In this document: positions 33,214 through 45,238 of the stretch, in pieces | Numbering within the stretch: position 1 is the first letter of the stretch | Layout: each line of letters begins with the position of its first letter | DNA from: Nematostella vectensis | Taxonomy: Eukaryota > Cnidaria > Anthozoa > Actiniaria > Edwardsiidae | DNA length: 64,000 nt | Direction: 5' to 3' | NCBI RefSeq assembly: GCF_932526225.1 | Contig: NC_064039.1 | Location: 12,976,139 to 13,040,138, forward strand | Notes under the pieces: model-generated | What the model was told of the DNA's origin: nothing | Databases searched by the model: none | What the model saw: the letters and a program-made list of their open reading frames with translations, nothing else | Position numbers and translations under genes: made by a program

Positions 33214-34828
33214 AAAAATACATGGAAATCGCTCGGCGGACTCACATGACGGCGTGCAATTTTGGCGCCAAAATTTAAGCAAAGGCAAAAATGCCATCTA
33301 AAGTATCAAATAAATAGACAGAAAAGACTTTTGACTACATTAGTCATTTGTAGAAAACCAAGCTGTGTTTTATGACTCCAAAGTAGAGGAACGAAATTTT
33401 GGGACACCCTTTAGAAATTATTTTTTGGTAAACCTGTTTTTGCCAATGGTGGTTTAATTTCGAGAAAATAGAAATAATAGATACGAGATTCTTGCCGAAT
33501 TCGCAGCCGCTGACCACCGCTGCGAATGGTCAGTTGGGTATTCGGATCGAGGTGTTTCTTAATACTCAATAACAAATAACTCGCAGCGGCGTAGCCAGGA
33601 TATTTAACAGGAGGGGGCCCAAAAGGCTCTTTCTAGGCAATTTCTCCTGTATTTTAGAAAATGTCTCATACATTTACTGTATTTTTGGCTGCTAGAAGGG
33701 GGTGGGGGGGGGGGCGGCCCCCTAGGCCACCCCCCTGGCTACGCCCCTGATTCGTACACTGAAGCATGCATCGTACGTTTGTTGGTAGAGCTGATGTTTT
33801 GGCGGAAATTTTAGACTCATGCGTGACTCTAGCGAGACAGATTCATTTCAATGTAGTTATCTGTCTGGCTCGCAAAAACTTGTAGTTTGCAGCTCGGTGT
33901 TCATTTCGTATGGAGGTATCTCTTTTAACTGTGGTATCTCACCTCTATAGTAAAATCCGAAATAAAAGATATTTGCCGCATGTTCTCTTTCAACTTTTTT
34001 TATCGTTCATTTGTCATTTGGATATCTTTTAGATCCTCCTCGGAAAAGCAAGATTTCAAAACCGGCTTGACGCCATTTTCTTGATTATACAATTTATAAA
34101 ACAAGAGCTCTGACAATAAAAAGCAATTGTTTGATTCTTGAATGACAAATCCGTTCCCGCCAATACGCCCAGTAACATTGAATGTGCTCTCTGATTTGCT
34201 GTACGATATTTTTAAATAGGGACAGAATATTTGGAAGAGTGATTATTAGTTATCATAACTACTAGTGCTGTTTTTTGTAATAATTAAAAGAAATTATATC
34301 AGAATATCAAGAAATTTTTCTCCTTTGCTTTCAAAATCTATAGTCAGTAGTCATGTAATGTTAGGAACCCCCCAGGGTTGAGTATTTTCGTTTTTAAAGT
34401 CCACACCAAAAAATAGTGTTATGTTTTTATGCAGTGCGTGTGTTTTATCTGTACGTGATGCCGACATGACCTTCAAAGGTCATCCGTAAGCCTTCGCCAA
34501 GTATCCAACCTCTTTGAGCGAAGCCGTATGGAAAATAGAGTAAGCCCTTGTCTAGCATCAGCTAAACGACCCTTCCAGAGTCTACACGAATTAGAGTCAT
34601 TAAGAACAAACTGAAACGTCTTCTTAGTTCACAGCTTGAACGCCGTTTATTTAATATAAATGTTAGTTGGAGGAATTTCATTAATTCTTTTATTCTTTAA
34701 AAATGTTTTCTATTGTCACAGTTCATGATTCCAAATAGCAATAGAATCGCATTCCTGATATAGTTCGTTCTGTAACCACGCTCTCACCAAACCCTTGTTA
34801 TTTGGATATCTATGCCATAAGTGTAGGT
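33214..34828. other. Intergenic region upstream of the SDR gene
   Basis: Apart from the outer element arm and the GGCGTAGCC element (33584-33749), no gene or repeat is recognised. The SDR promoter and 5' UTR should lie in the last few hundred bases. No TATA box is evident. Confidence 0.5.
33584..33749 (+). mobile_element. GGCGTAGCC-terminus MITE, copy 2
   Basis: CAGCGGCGTAGCCAGGA at the left, CTGGCTACGCCCCTG at the right. The interior matches 9220-9363 in order, with an expanded G run in the right third. Confidence 0.85.
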
Positions 34829-37800
34829 ATGGAGCTGAGCTACGCGTTCTTTTTCATCTTGTCTGGGATCACTTTTAGTCTCTTACTGTTTCTCCTTGTT
34901 AAGTATTTCCATTCGCTCAAAGTCGGCGACTACTGCGAACGGTATGTACTTATCACAGGCTGTGACTCTGGGTTTGGTAAGATGGCGGCGGAACAGTTGG
35001 ATAATATGGGTTTTCATGTTTTTGCGTCATGCCTTACCGACAAAGGGCAGGCCTTCTTGAAGGCACATTGCAGTGAGAGACTAGTCACACTTCCTCTGGA
35101 TGTTACAGACTCCACACAGATAGAAGAAGCATATAACATCGTCTGTAAACATTTACCCAACGGCGTCGGTAAGAACATCTGAGAAGCTAATAATAGTCAA
35201 ATATAAATAAATGCATCGTTTTCTGCGTTAGTACAGTGCGATCTGGGAGTTTTTTTTATTATCTAGATGTGTTCTTTTATTTATCAATGTTTTTTTTTTT
35301 GCAAAAGTGTTTAATATCGTTTAATTGTTTATCCCCCATATTTACTATTCGATGTAGCTATTTTTAATTCATTTTGCCCTATAATTAGCCAGTCGAATGT
35401 CGTTTATGTTTATCCAAACGTCATTGGTTACGTCCAATGGCGATGACGATGTAGTAACTGATTAATTCAAAACACGCGCAGTAGGGACGAAGTGCTGAAG
35501 TCAAGGTCATATTTTCCCAAAGGTTTAAGAAACGTTCTGTTCAAGGGACTGATTTCCTTCTGTTCTCGCATTCTCAAGCCAGAGAACGTCAAAAAGGAGA
35601 TCCCGTCTCTCCAATTGCACTATTATTAATCGCCTTTAAAGGAAAGAATTTTTTTAAACACTTAATTTATTTTTATGTACGTCTTAATCAATGTCTTCGC
35701 CCCATAATTTTAATCAAGGTAAAATGTCTTCTACCCTTAAAAGGACTCTGGGCTTTGCTGAATAACGCCGCTGTCACAACAACTGGACCCATCGAATGGG
35801 TTCCCATGGAAACGTGCCGTTGGGTACTTGACGTCAACTTGTATGGCATGATGGATGTGACTAAGACATTTCTACCGCTGGTCAAGACATCGGGAGGCAG
35901 GATTGTCAACATGTCTAGCGCGGGAGGTGAATACACGTGTTCTATAGGATCTGTCCATCAGTCTGTCTGATGGATAGATTGGTCTGTCTGATGGACGGAT
36001 TGGTCTGTCTAATGGTCAGGTTGGTCTGTCTGATGGACGGATTGGTCTGTCTGATGGACGGATTGGTCTGTCTGATGGACGGATTGGTCTGTCTGATGGA
36101 CGGATTGGTCTGTCTGATGGACGGATTGGTCTGTCTGATGGACGGATTGGTCTGTCTGATGGACGGATTGGTCTGTCTGATGGACGGATTGGTCTGTCTG
36201 ATGGACGGATTGATCTGTCTGATGGACGGATTGGTCTGTCTGATGGTCAGATTGGTCTGTCTGATGGACAGATTGGTCTGTCTGATGGACGGATTGGTCT
36301 GTCTGATGGACGGATTGGTCTGTCTGATGGACGGATTGGTCTGTCTAATGGTCAGATTGGTCTGTCTGATGGTCAGGTTGGTCTGTCTAATGGTCAGATT
36401 GGTCTGTCTGATGGTCAGGTTGGTCTGTGTAATGGTCAGATTGGTCTGTCTGATTGACGGATTGGTCTGTCTGATGGACGGATTGGTCTGTCTGATGGAC
36501 GGATTGGTCTGTCTGATTGACGGATTGGTCTGTCTGATGGACGGATTGGTCTGTCTAACTGTCAGATTGGTCTGTCTAATGGTCAGATTAGTCTGTCTAA
36601 TGGTCAGATTGGTCTGTCTGATGGTCAGGTTGGTCTGTCTGATAGACGGATTGGTCTGTCTAATGGTCAGATTGGTCTGTCTAATGGTCAGGTTGGTCTG
36701 TCTGATGGTCAGGTTGGTCTGTTTAATGGTCAGGTTGGTCTGTCTAATGGTCAGATTGGTCTGTCTAATGGTCAGATTGGTCTGTCTAATGGTCAGATTG
36801 GTCTGTTTAATGGTCAGATTGGTCTGTCTGATGGTCAGGTTGGTCTGTCTGATGGTCAGGTTGGTCTGTCTAATGGTCAGGTTGGTCTGTCTGATGGTCT
36901 GGTTGGTCTGTCTAATGGTCAGATTGGTCTGTCTGATGGTCAGGTTGGTCTGTCTAATGGTCAGGTTGGTCTGTCTGATGGTCAGATTGGTCTGTCTGAT
37001 GGTCAGATTGGTCTGTCTAATGGTCAGATTGGTCTGTCTAATGGTCAGATTGGTCTGTCTGATGGTCAGATTGGTCTGTCTGATGGTCAGATTGGTCTGT
37101 CTAATGGTCATATTGGTCTGTCTAATGGTCATATTGGTCTGTCTAATGGTCAGGTTGGTCTGTCTAATGGTCAGGTTGGTCTGTCTGATGGTCAGGTTGG
37201 TCTGTCTAATGGTCAGGTTGGTCTGTCTGATGGTCAGGTTGGTCTGTCTGATGGTCAGGTTGGTCTGTCTAATGGTCAGATTGGTCTGTCTAATGGTCAG
37301 GTTGGTCTGTTTAATGGTCAGGTTGGTCTGTCTGATGGCCAGGTTGGTCTGTCTATTGGTCAGATTGGTCTGTCTGATGGTCAGGTTGGTCTGTCTAATG
37401 GTCAGGTTGGTCTGTCTGATGGTCAGGTTGGTCTGTCTAATGGTCAGGTTGGTCTGTCTAATGGTCAGGTTGGTCTGTCTAATAGTCAGGTTGGTCTGTC
37501 TGATGGTCAGGTTGGTCTGTTTAATGGTCAGGTTGGTCTGTCTAATGGTCAGGTTGGTCTGGTCTGGTCGATTTATGGTCAATTTGATGGTTAGGCTGGT
37601 CTGTCTAAAAGTCCTGTTGGCCGGTCTGATGGTTGAGCTAGTCTATTTGATGGTCGATTTTTGGTCTGTTTGATGGTCAGGTTGGTCTGTGTAATGGTCA
37701 GATTGATCCGTCTGACAGCCATGTTGGTCTGTCCAATGGACAAATTGGTCTGTCTTACGGTCAGATTGGTCTGTCCGACGGCCAAATTTGTATGTCTGAC

Positions 37801-39158
37801 GGCCAGGTTTGTCTATCTGATGGTCGGGCTGGTCTGCCTGATGGTTGGGCTGGTCTGCCTGATGGTCGGGCTGGTCTGCCTGATGGTCGGGCTGGTCTGT
37901 CTGATGGTCGGTCTGGTCTGTCTGATAGTCGGGCTGGTCTGTCTGATGGTCGGGCTGGTCTGTCTGATGGTCGGGATGGTCTGTCTGATGGTCGAGTTGT
38001 CCTGTGCGATGGTCGTTTCGATAAGAGTGATTGTCGGGCTAGTCTTTCTGTTGGTCAAGCAGTTCTGTCTGATGGTTAGATTGCTCTGTTGTAGCCAGGT
38101 TTTAGCTGTGGTAGATCTTTCATCAGTTTTCTCACAGTAATGTTTTCCCTTCAGGGTATATCTCTGTTCCTAGTATAGGCGTCTACTGCATCAGCAAGTT
38201 CGCAGTTGAGGCGTTTTCAAGTGCTCTTCGCCTTGAGTTGGAGCCTTGGGGAGTCAAAGTCATCGTAGTTGAACCTGGTGGCTACCGTACCGAAATGACC
38301 CACAAGCACAATTTGATTCAAGCACTAGAACAGAATTGGAAATCTGCTCCGGGTCGAGTGCGTGCGGATTACGGCGAGGGAGGCTTTCAAAAAGGTAAAT
38401 CGAAAAATGGAAAGTCAGGCATATTTTGTCGTGCAGTATCGTGATTTTGAGTTGCCTGGCCGACAATATGTCACGCCCCCGACAATCGGCGCGTGTCTGT
38501 TCTTAGCTGTAGATCGATTTCGACGACAGTCAACTGATATTCTGACTAAAATTAGACCTTATTAACATGTAACTTACTGCTTGATTCGTGTTCATTGTTT
38601 TATTACGCAAAATAACAAAGAGGCCTAACGAAAATGGGTTTGGAATTCTGCAGAAACCGAAAGATTTGTTTGGAAATCTTTTTCGTATCAAGAAACTGTT
38701 TAACGAAGCACAAAGTTATCGATTATGAGAGGTGGGTCCTGGGGGGGGGGGGAGGGGGGGCTTCCTTTGAACAGTAATTAGTTTGGAAAACTAAACTCCG
38801 CAAATTAAGCTACCGCCATTTGTTCGAGACAATCTAAATTCAGCCCTTACATCACGAGAAGGTTTTCAAAGATTTTCCGATTGTTTCTTTTCCTTGGAAG
38901 TACTTATATTGCCAAACAAATGTTCTTTTTTCAGCTAAAAATGGCTTCATGGACTGGAGCGAGTCATGTAGCAAGGAAACTCATCAAGTAGTAGACGCTT
39001 GTATCCAGGCTGTGACGTCACAAAGGCCACGCCCATTCTACAAAACATGCACCGAGGCCTGGCTACTGTACTTTATGACGGTTTTACCAGTGTGTTTGCA
39101 GGACTTTGCGATTCGAGCTTTATTCAGTGGATTTATCCCGAGGCCCGACTCTGTATGA
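34829..39158 (+). CDS. Short-chain dehydrogenase/reductase, membrane-anchored (SDR9C / RDH-HSD17B type)
   Basis: Exons 34829-35168, 35744-35926, 38155-38394 and 38935-39158, all GT-AG introns in phase 1, giving 328 residues. The N-terminal membrane helix (residues about 4-27) is followed by the cofactor motif TGCDSGFG, the structural NNAA motif, a Ser in NMSSAGG and the catalytic YCISK motif (YxxxK). The C-terminal part is hydrophobic (WLLYFMTVLPVCLQDF). This arrangement is typical of retinol- and hydroxysteroid-type dehydrogenases (family 9C), which use NAD(P) on ER or mitochondrial membranes. The substrate cannot be called. The ATG at 34829 is the first in frame before the membrane helix. 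Intron 2 is filled by a minisatellite. Confidence 0.88.
35950..38085 (+). repeat. 21-bp minisatellite of about 100 units in SDR intron 2
   Basis: Consensus GGTCTGTCTGATGGWCRGRTT. Unit variants are ordered. ATGGACGGATT units dominate about 35960-36330. ATGGTCAGATT and ATGGTCAGGTT units are mixed over 36330-37560. A degenerate stretch spans 37560-37800, and GATGGTCGGGCTG units occupy 37815-37990. Because 21 is divisible by three, both strands show long open frames, which are not genes. Confidence 0.97.
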
Positions 39159-39671
39159 AAGAAATGTAATTTTTAAAAATTTCCAGAAAGTGTACTGTCT
39201 GCTTATTCAGGAATAATTCTTCGAAAGCTGAATTTGCAGAGACGGATTAGAGGGAGGGGGTGGGGGGGGGGGTGTCGGAGACAATATAGAGCAATAAAAT
39301 GAATACCTGGAATCATCATGATATACCCATTTCATAAAAATGTAAGTGCAAACGGCGATTTTGTAGTTCCAGAAAACATCCATACCCCCCCTCCCCTCCA
39401 TTGAGGGGATTGGAAATTCCGGGGGGGTGGGGGTTCAAACGCCCAGGAATTTCCAGAGGAGAAGGGGGGGTTAAATGCCCTTTTTCTTTTTTTCCTTAAC
39501 AGTTACTGTATTTATGTTTTTTACTGGGGGTTGGGGGTCATACCTCCTAAAATATCCATACCCCCCTATTGAGGGGTCGGATCCTACCCCCTCAATAGGG
39601 GGGGGGGGTATGGATATTGTCTGGAACAACACATTGGCAAATATAAAACAGTTCGATAAACTGTTTTATAG

Positions 39672-39714
<43 letters not shown>

Positions 39715-42009
39715 GTATTTAGGGCGTGGCGTGGAATGATCGCGTGATGGTGTTAAAACCTTGAGTCATCGTGAACTTGCGTGTCGCGGCGGAATGTCCT
39801 GCGTTGCTTGTGGAATGCGTATAAACGAATCGAGGTCTTTTATACGATTTGATATAGAGGATCAATTTCAGTTTTTGTCGAGATAATACCCCCAAGCAAT
39901 TGGGGTGGCAGCTAAATTGCGTATGAAATCCCCCCCCTCCAACCACCACCACTAAATATATTTTAAGAAAAAAACAGTAGGGGCGTGACTGTGCGCCCAT
40001 ACAGTCGATTGACAAAACGTTTTCGTCAACCAGCCCGCATGTAAGCATGAGTAAAAACCACTGAAGCGCCTGGCTGCATATATTGGACACCGCATAACTC
40101 AGGCATACGCGGATATAAAACCGCAGTTACCCTCGATCATTTTTATACTACCGTTGACGTGTTTGATTCTTTGGTTGTTTGTGATTCGAGTATTCAGTCT
40201 TGCGCTATCTCTACTGGAATTTGAGAACTAAACTAATTATCGTAGGTATCAGAGACGGTAACTTTTTCTTGTTTAGAGATATGGGGGGTTTATTACAAGT
40301 ATGTGCATACAAGTCAAGATCAGAATTGTCCCCTGAAAAGGTGGACTGTAACATCTCTATGACAAGCCAATAAAGTAGGAAAGACCTTTTGAATATATAG
40401 AACAACGTACTTTATGAATATGAATATGTACTGTAGCATCATGCGTATCTTTTTAATTTCTCCTTTACATTCACACTGAGCCATTACCGTAAGTTTTGAT
40501 AGTTATCTGAATTAGATTGTTCATCAAGCTTTTGTTGTTGTGAGCTTAAGATGAGGCTGCATCGTTCGTTCCTTTTTCATTCAATGTTTTCTCTTTTTAT
40601 CCGAAGAAAATTGTCCACTTATTGACAAACATAATCCCTACCCCCCCTATATGCAATGGTACCCAAGCTCTCACGCCAGAGTACATCCCTAATGAGCCTC
40701 TATTGTTGTAAACAATAACGCTGTATTGGTTCTTCTAACCTGAGAATCGGGCTTTTTTTTTTGGGGGGGGGGGGGGTGTTTCGTACACGCTTTATTAGGG
40801 AGGGATGAGAAAATGAAACTACCCAAACGCGCTTTGCTCCCCCCCCCCCCCCCCCCTTTAGAGCCCATATCTTTGTGCTTTCAGTCCGCTCTTTGCTTTT
40901 TCTTCCCTAGGGCCTAGGGCCTGATACTGAGGTTAGTTTTCTTCATATTCCAAAGGTTTTCTGTTATATAAAGGATAAAGTAATATGTTTTTTTGTCAAT
41001 TCAACATGCTTCTTTGCACAATAGACGGTCATAAGAAATCACGTGCCTCTTTGAGTAGCAAACTCGCGCCAAAATGAACACAGAAATGACTGCACCCGTC
41101 ACGCCAGAGAACGACGAAAACATCTTTCATATATGATTTCTCTGCCATAGCAAATGTGTGAATGATTCTAAACGCTGAATAGAGTGGTTTTTAAAAACCC
41201 GTGAAATACTATTTAATTTATTTAGTACTATACAATGTAATCTCTTTTGTTCTGGCTTGACTATTACACTTTAACAATGACAATTTTTTTATTTCGTTTT
41301 TGACATCAGAGAATCATTCACGGCTTGACATCACCGTGTCCACTTCTCCCAGTCTATTTGTCATTCCCGTTGATTTGCCATCGTATTTTAATGTAATAAA
41401 CGTGATTCCCTGGCTAGAAGAAAAAAAAATCTTTATAACACCTGGGACAAAATTTATTTACACCGTAAAGTCTAATATATTAGTCGGTAAAGTGTGTTAT
41501 TTACAATAAACAGAATTATACACTCGAGATAAAGAGTTAATTATCTTGAAGCTTCAGCATTAGACTGAGCGGTATAGCGCATATAAGCGTATTATACACT
41601 CAATTGACCCAGACAAACTCATTCAGTAGACTGAATAGGGCATCTTTAAGCTCTTTTATCCCTCTGCCGAGACGAACACATTCAGTAGACTCTATAGGGC
41701 AGTATAAAACCTGTGATATGCAGTCCGTCAAAGGCATACGTTTTTATATCTGATGTCATGTATCTTAACCTGCTTTGTGCTAAAAAAACATATTTTTCCT
41801 TCTTCCGCAGTAACAATTACCATGGTCCTAGTTTCTCGATGTCTCTCACTTACTGACGCTGACCGCTCGAGGGCTCATCGACGCTCAAGCTATCTAAGGC
41901 ACTGAAATACCAGTGTAGGACAACAGCAGACCAAGACTCCAATTGCGCTATTTCACATGCGCGGTCACCTTTCACTCAAATTCTAGCCAACATTTAACTG
42001 GCTTCCCGG
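39159..42009. other. Convergent intergenic space, SDR to LMO
   Basis: Contains G/C homopolymers, an inverted repeat around 39540-39615 (CATACCCCCCTATTGAGGGG and its inverse), an AT tract (39676-39709), G and C runs near 40750 and 40840, and one AGAGTGGTTTT element (41181-41290). No gene is supported. Confidence 0.55.
41181..41290 (-). mobile_element. AGAGTGGTTTTCAAAA MITE, second copy
   Basis: Starts AGAGTGGTTTTTAAAAACCC. The interior is the reverse complement of the copy at 32911-33044 (TTTTGTTCTGGCTTGAC, TATTACACTTTAACAAT), as expected for an element with short inverted termini inserted in the other orientation. Confidence 0.7.
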
Positions 42010-45000
42010 TCACACTATGTACCGACTGCCATGGTCCATGTTTCTGTATGACATCATCTCCTCGTAATCGTCCACACAAAGAATCCGGTTATTAAACAAG
42101 TAAAACTTGTCTCCGACGCAAAACCGCTGATTACAGCGTTGGCAGGAGAAGCATTCAAGGTGATAGACATTATCGCGGGCTCGCATTACCATCTCGAACG
42201 CGGGGATAGTCTTGCAGCAGACGGAGCAGAACCCTCGAGTGCCGAACAACCTGCAAACAGGAACCAGGGCAATCAATAGAGGTAAAGGCAAACTAACGTA
42301 AGCGTAAAAATCGTGAAAAATATGCTCTCAATAGGGTTGTGTATGTAGCAATCGGGGAGGGGTGAATCGTGAACGGGGAGGGATCGTGCCATTTTTTAGG
42401 GTATTAGAGGAAACTGCTTTCTCTTAGAGGGTATTCAAAGATTCTGCTATCCCTTAGAGGGTGCTAATGGTGTCGAATGCATCAATGTCAACTGACCGCT
42501 TATTGTCTGGAGGAAAGTGACATCCATTTTTAGCCGAAAAATAATAATTTGGAAAACATAAAGTTTGATATGCTGGTGTTTTACAAGTGTCCCGTGAAAG
42601 TTTAAGAAGAGGAATGTTTTTGGTTTTGTTTAAAGAGCCGAACCTTTGTTATTAATTCTAACAAAGATTGGGAGACAAATGATAAGAAGAAATTGAAAAT
42701 AACCCCTTACATAAGATCTTATGCTTTATCCCCCAAACTTTATGGACGGAAATTTCGGCCTGCCCGACATTTTGGGGTTTACCGGTGAAGTTTCTAAATC
42801 AACTCGAACAGTTTCTTTCTAACCCGACGAGTAAGTTAAGTGACCGGTTGTAAACTAGCTGACCCGGAGGAAATTTCAAGCTCAAAGACCCCCCCCCCCC
42901 CAAAAAAAAAAAAAAAAAAAAAAATTCACAGCTTATAGCGTATATACGTACACGACAGCAACACCCTTTAACATGGAACTTACACCAAGTACGCAAGGGC
43001 GTCAGATTAAGAAGGAAATCCGAGATCACGTGCGTATATGTCTTGTAACTCGAAGAGTCACGCGCAAAAAGTTTGGAAACGATACGTCCTACACGAGCGA
43101 GGATCAATCATTGACGATGGATTTGTAGAGGATCAAAGCTTTTTGGCTCACGCTTTGGGTTAAGGGGTCAAAGAACAACCAGGATAAAATTAAAGTGTCG
43201 GGCGAGAAGTCTTTATTAAAGGGAAATAGAGTAATGTTAAAGGGTAATTATAATAATATTAATAAATCGAAATGCTTGGCTCTTGATTTCTTCATTTGTT
43301 AGAAAAAAAATGATAACGCTAGTTTTGTCTTTTGAACAAAAGGATGTCTGTAACGGCAAGGGAGACGGAGGTTTTCCTCGATTTTTTAACCACCAGCTCG
43401 AGAACCTGAGAATATAGTCACTAAGGACCGTGCCCCCTCCCCTCTCCCCCCATCCATCCCCTCTGCGAGAATCCTTTAGGGGTATTTATTAGTCAAGTAC
43501 CGTTAATAAAATATCAGTCTCCAGTTCTAATCAGTTCAGCTTCTTCTAAGTTTTTGTCAAAATAAACCGAGATCCTGAGCAAAACCATCCAAAGGGAAGT
43601 ACGAAAGAGTCTGGGGAATTTATACTCTAGTAGGCCAATTACACCGCCAACTTAGGGAAAGGTCATTTTTTTCGGGGGGGGGGGGGGGGGGTGGGGGGGA
43701 AGGCGACCAAATATTAAGGCCCTCCCCCAGAACAAAAAAAAAACGCACAAAACCGAGTCACGAAAAGACTCCGATTCCATACGCTGATCCAAGCTAGAAC
43801 ACTGAGATACTTTCAAATATCGTTGATTGAGTATCACACTTTAATCGATTATGTTTTTTGAAGTTTTCTCGCAAACAGACGATTGTATTTTCAATGTAAA
43901 CAATACACAAAGCAGTGGCTTATCAACATTCTTTAATCGTAATCGTAACCACATCACACGCGTGGAGCTTATGAAGGGCTAATGAAGCTGCTTGAGTTCA
44001 CCGCCTTAGACGTTAAGGTCCATACAGGTCAAGAGAGGGCCAGATGTCTATGCTTTCCTATCGTCTGCCTTGACGGGCTTGCTCTTTTTCGAAGCCTCTC
44101 TGTCATAAGCTCAAAAGAGAATTTCACTTGACTTTGATGCTAATGCTATATTTTGTTAGGGTAAGGAAAGTTCATAGATTGATCATGTCATATAAGCTCC
44201 AATGAATCGTATGCATCTAAAGACATAATTCGAAATTCCTCCTTTACTCCCTTACTATATCATAATCTTATTTGGATTATACCAATATACAGAATTTGAA
44301 GTTGAATGAAACTTGAATTTGAAAATCTAAACCTTGGCACAACAGTTCAAGTATTACCCCCTTGGCGTGGCTATTGGCTGAGAGAATTCTCCCAAAGGTG
44401 TGTTTGAAACAGCATAATTACACAGCCATGTTTCTACCTTTGTAAAGACACTTTGAACTCGACACTTAAAAACATCACTTCAACGATAGCTTACAAACAA
44501 AACCGATTTTGATGAAATGTTCAACCTCCCAAGCCAATTATCGGCTCCCGCCTAGAGCACATAACTGAGTAGCATTCCAGTAGGCTATTGTCGAGGGGAT
44601 TTTCAACCGATTATCCGCCTTATTCCTGGGACTGTTTTATTAGTAGTGTGTAACCCAAGTCTAGAGTTTCTGTCAAAGTCGTGCCAAGCACTCCATGTAG
44701 ACCTTAGATTATATCTGATTCTTTCGAGACCGCAATCTTTATTATCAAGTGTGCTAGCAGTACAATAGTCAAAACAGACAGTCGGTCGTTAATTATGAGC
44801 TCCTGGGGGGTCCGAAGGCACGAGAACAGGGCTCCGTTCAAACCGCAAACCGAAAGAGCCGATAGACGTCGGGTCCTTCAATAAAAAAAAACTTCTCGGA
44901 GGATTGGGGATACGCACCCAGTATTACTCCGCTGAGTTAGTCCAGTACTCGAGTTCGATTTCCCTTGGGATGACTCAAACTCAGATATCTCTAACCCCGT

Positions 45001-45160
45001 CAAATTTGACCCGGTTATACTCTAAGCTTTCACGTTAATTCGACTCCCGTTAATTCGACTGTATCATCTTTCTTCGTATCTTAGCAAGCGTCGTTCTATT
45101 GCTTGTCTCTACAAGAGCACAGAAGAAAGAAAGAAAAAAAAAAAGAAAGAAAGAAAGAAA

Positions 45161-45238
<78 letters not shown>

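Larger units (their letters stand above)
18602..33410. mobile_element. Outermost element of the nested stack (AGGGTGT termini)
   Basis: The left end AGGGTGTGTCAAACTTTGTT, continuing through TTCCTCT and CTTTGGAGTCA to about 18638, is matched in inverse at about 33373-33410 (TGACTCCAAAG, AGAGGAACGAAATTT, GGGACACCCT). The arms are about 38 bp with few differences. Without its contents the element would be about 580 bp (18602-18986 plus 33220-33410), the size of a MITE. A GGCGCC motif occurs in both arms further in. A clear target duplication was not resolved. Confidence 0.7.

Noticed and set aside
35937..37673. 578-codon plus-strand and 546-codon minus-strand open frames of LVCLMDG / RQTNLTI repeats
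   Set aside because: Translation of the 21-bp minisatellite. Frame is kept only because the unit is a multiple of three, and the array lies within an intron of a well-supported gene.
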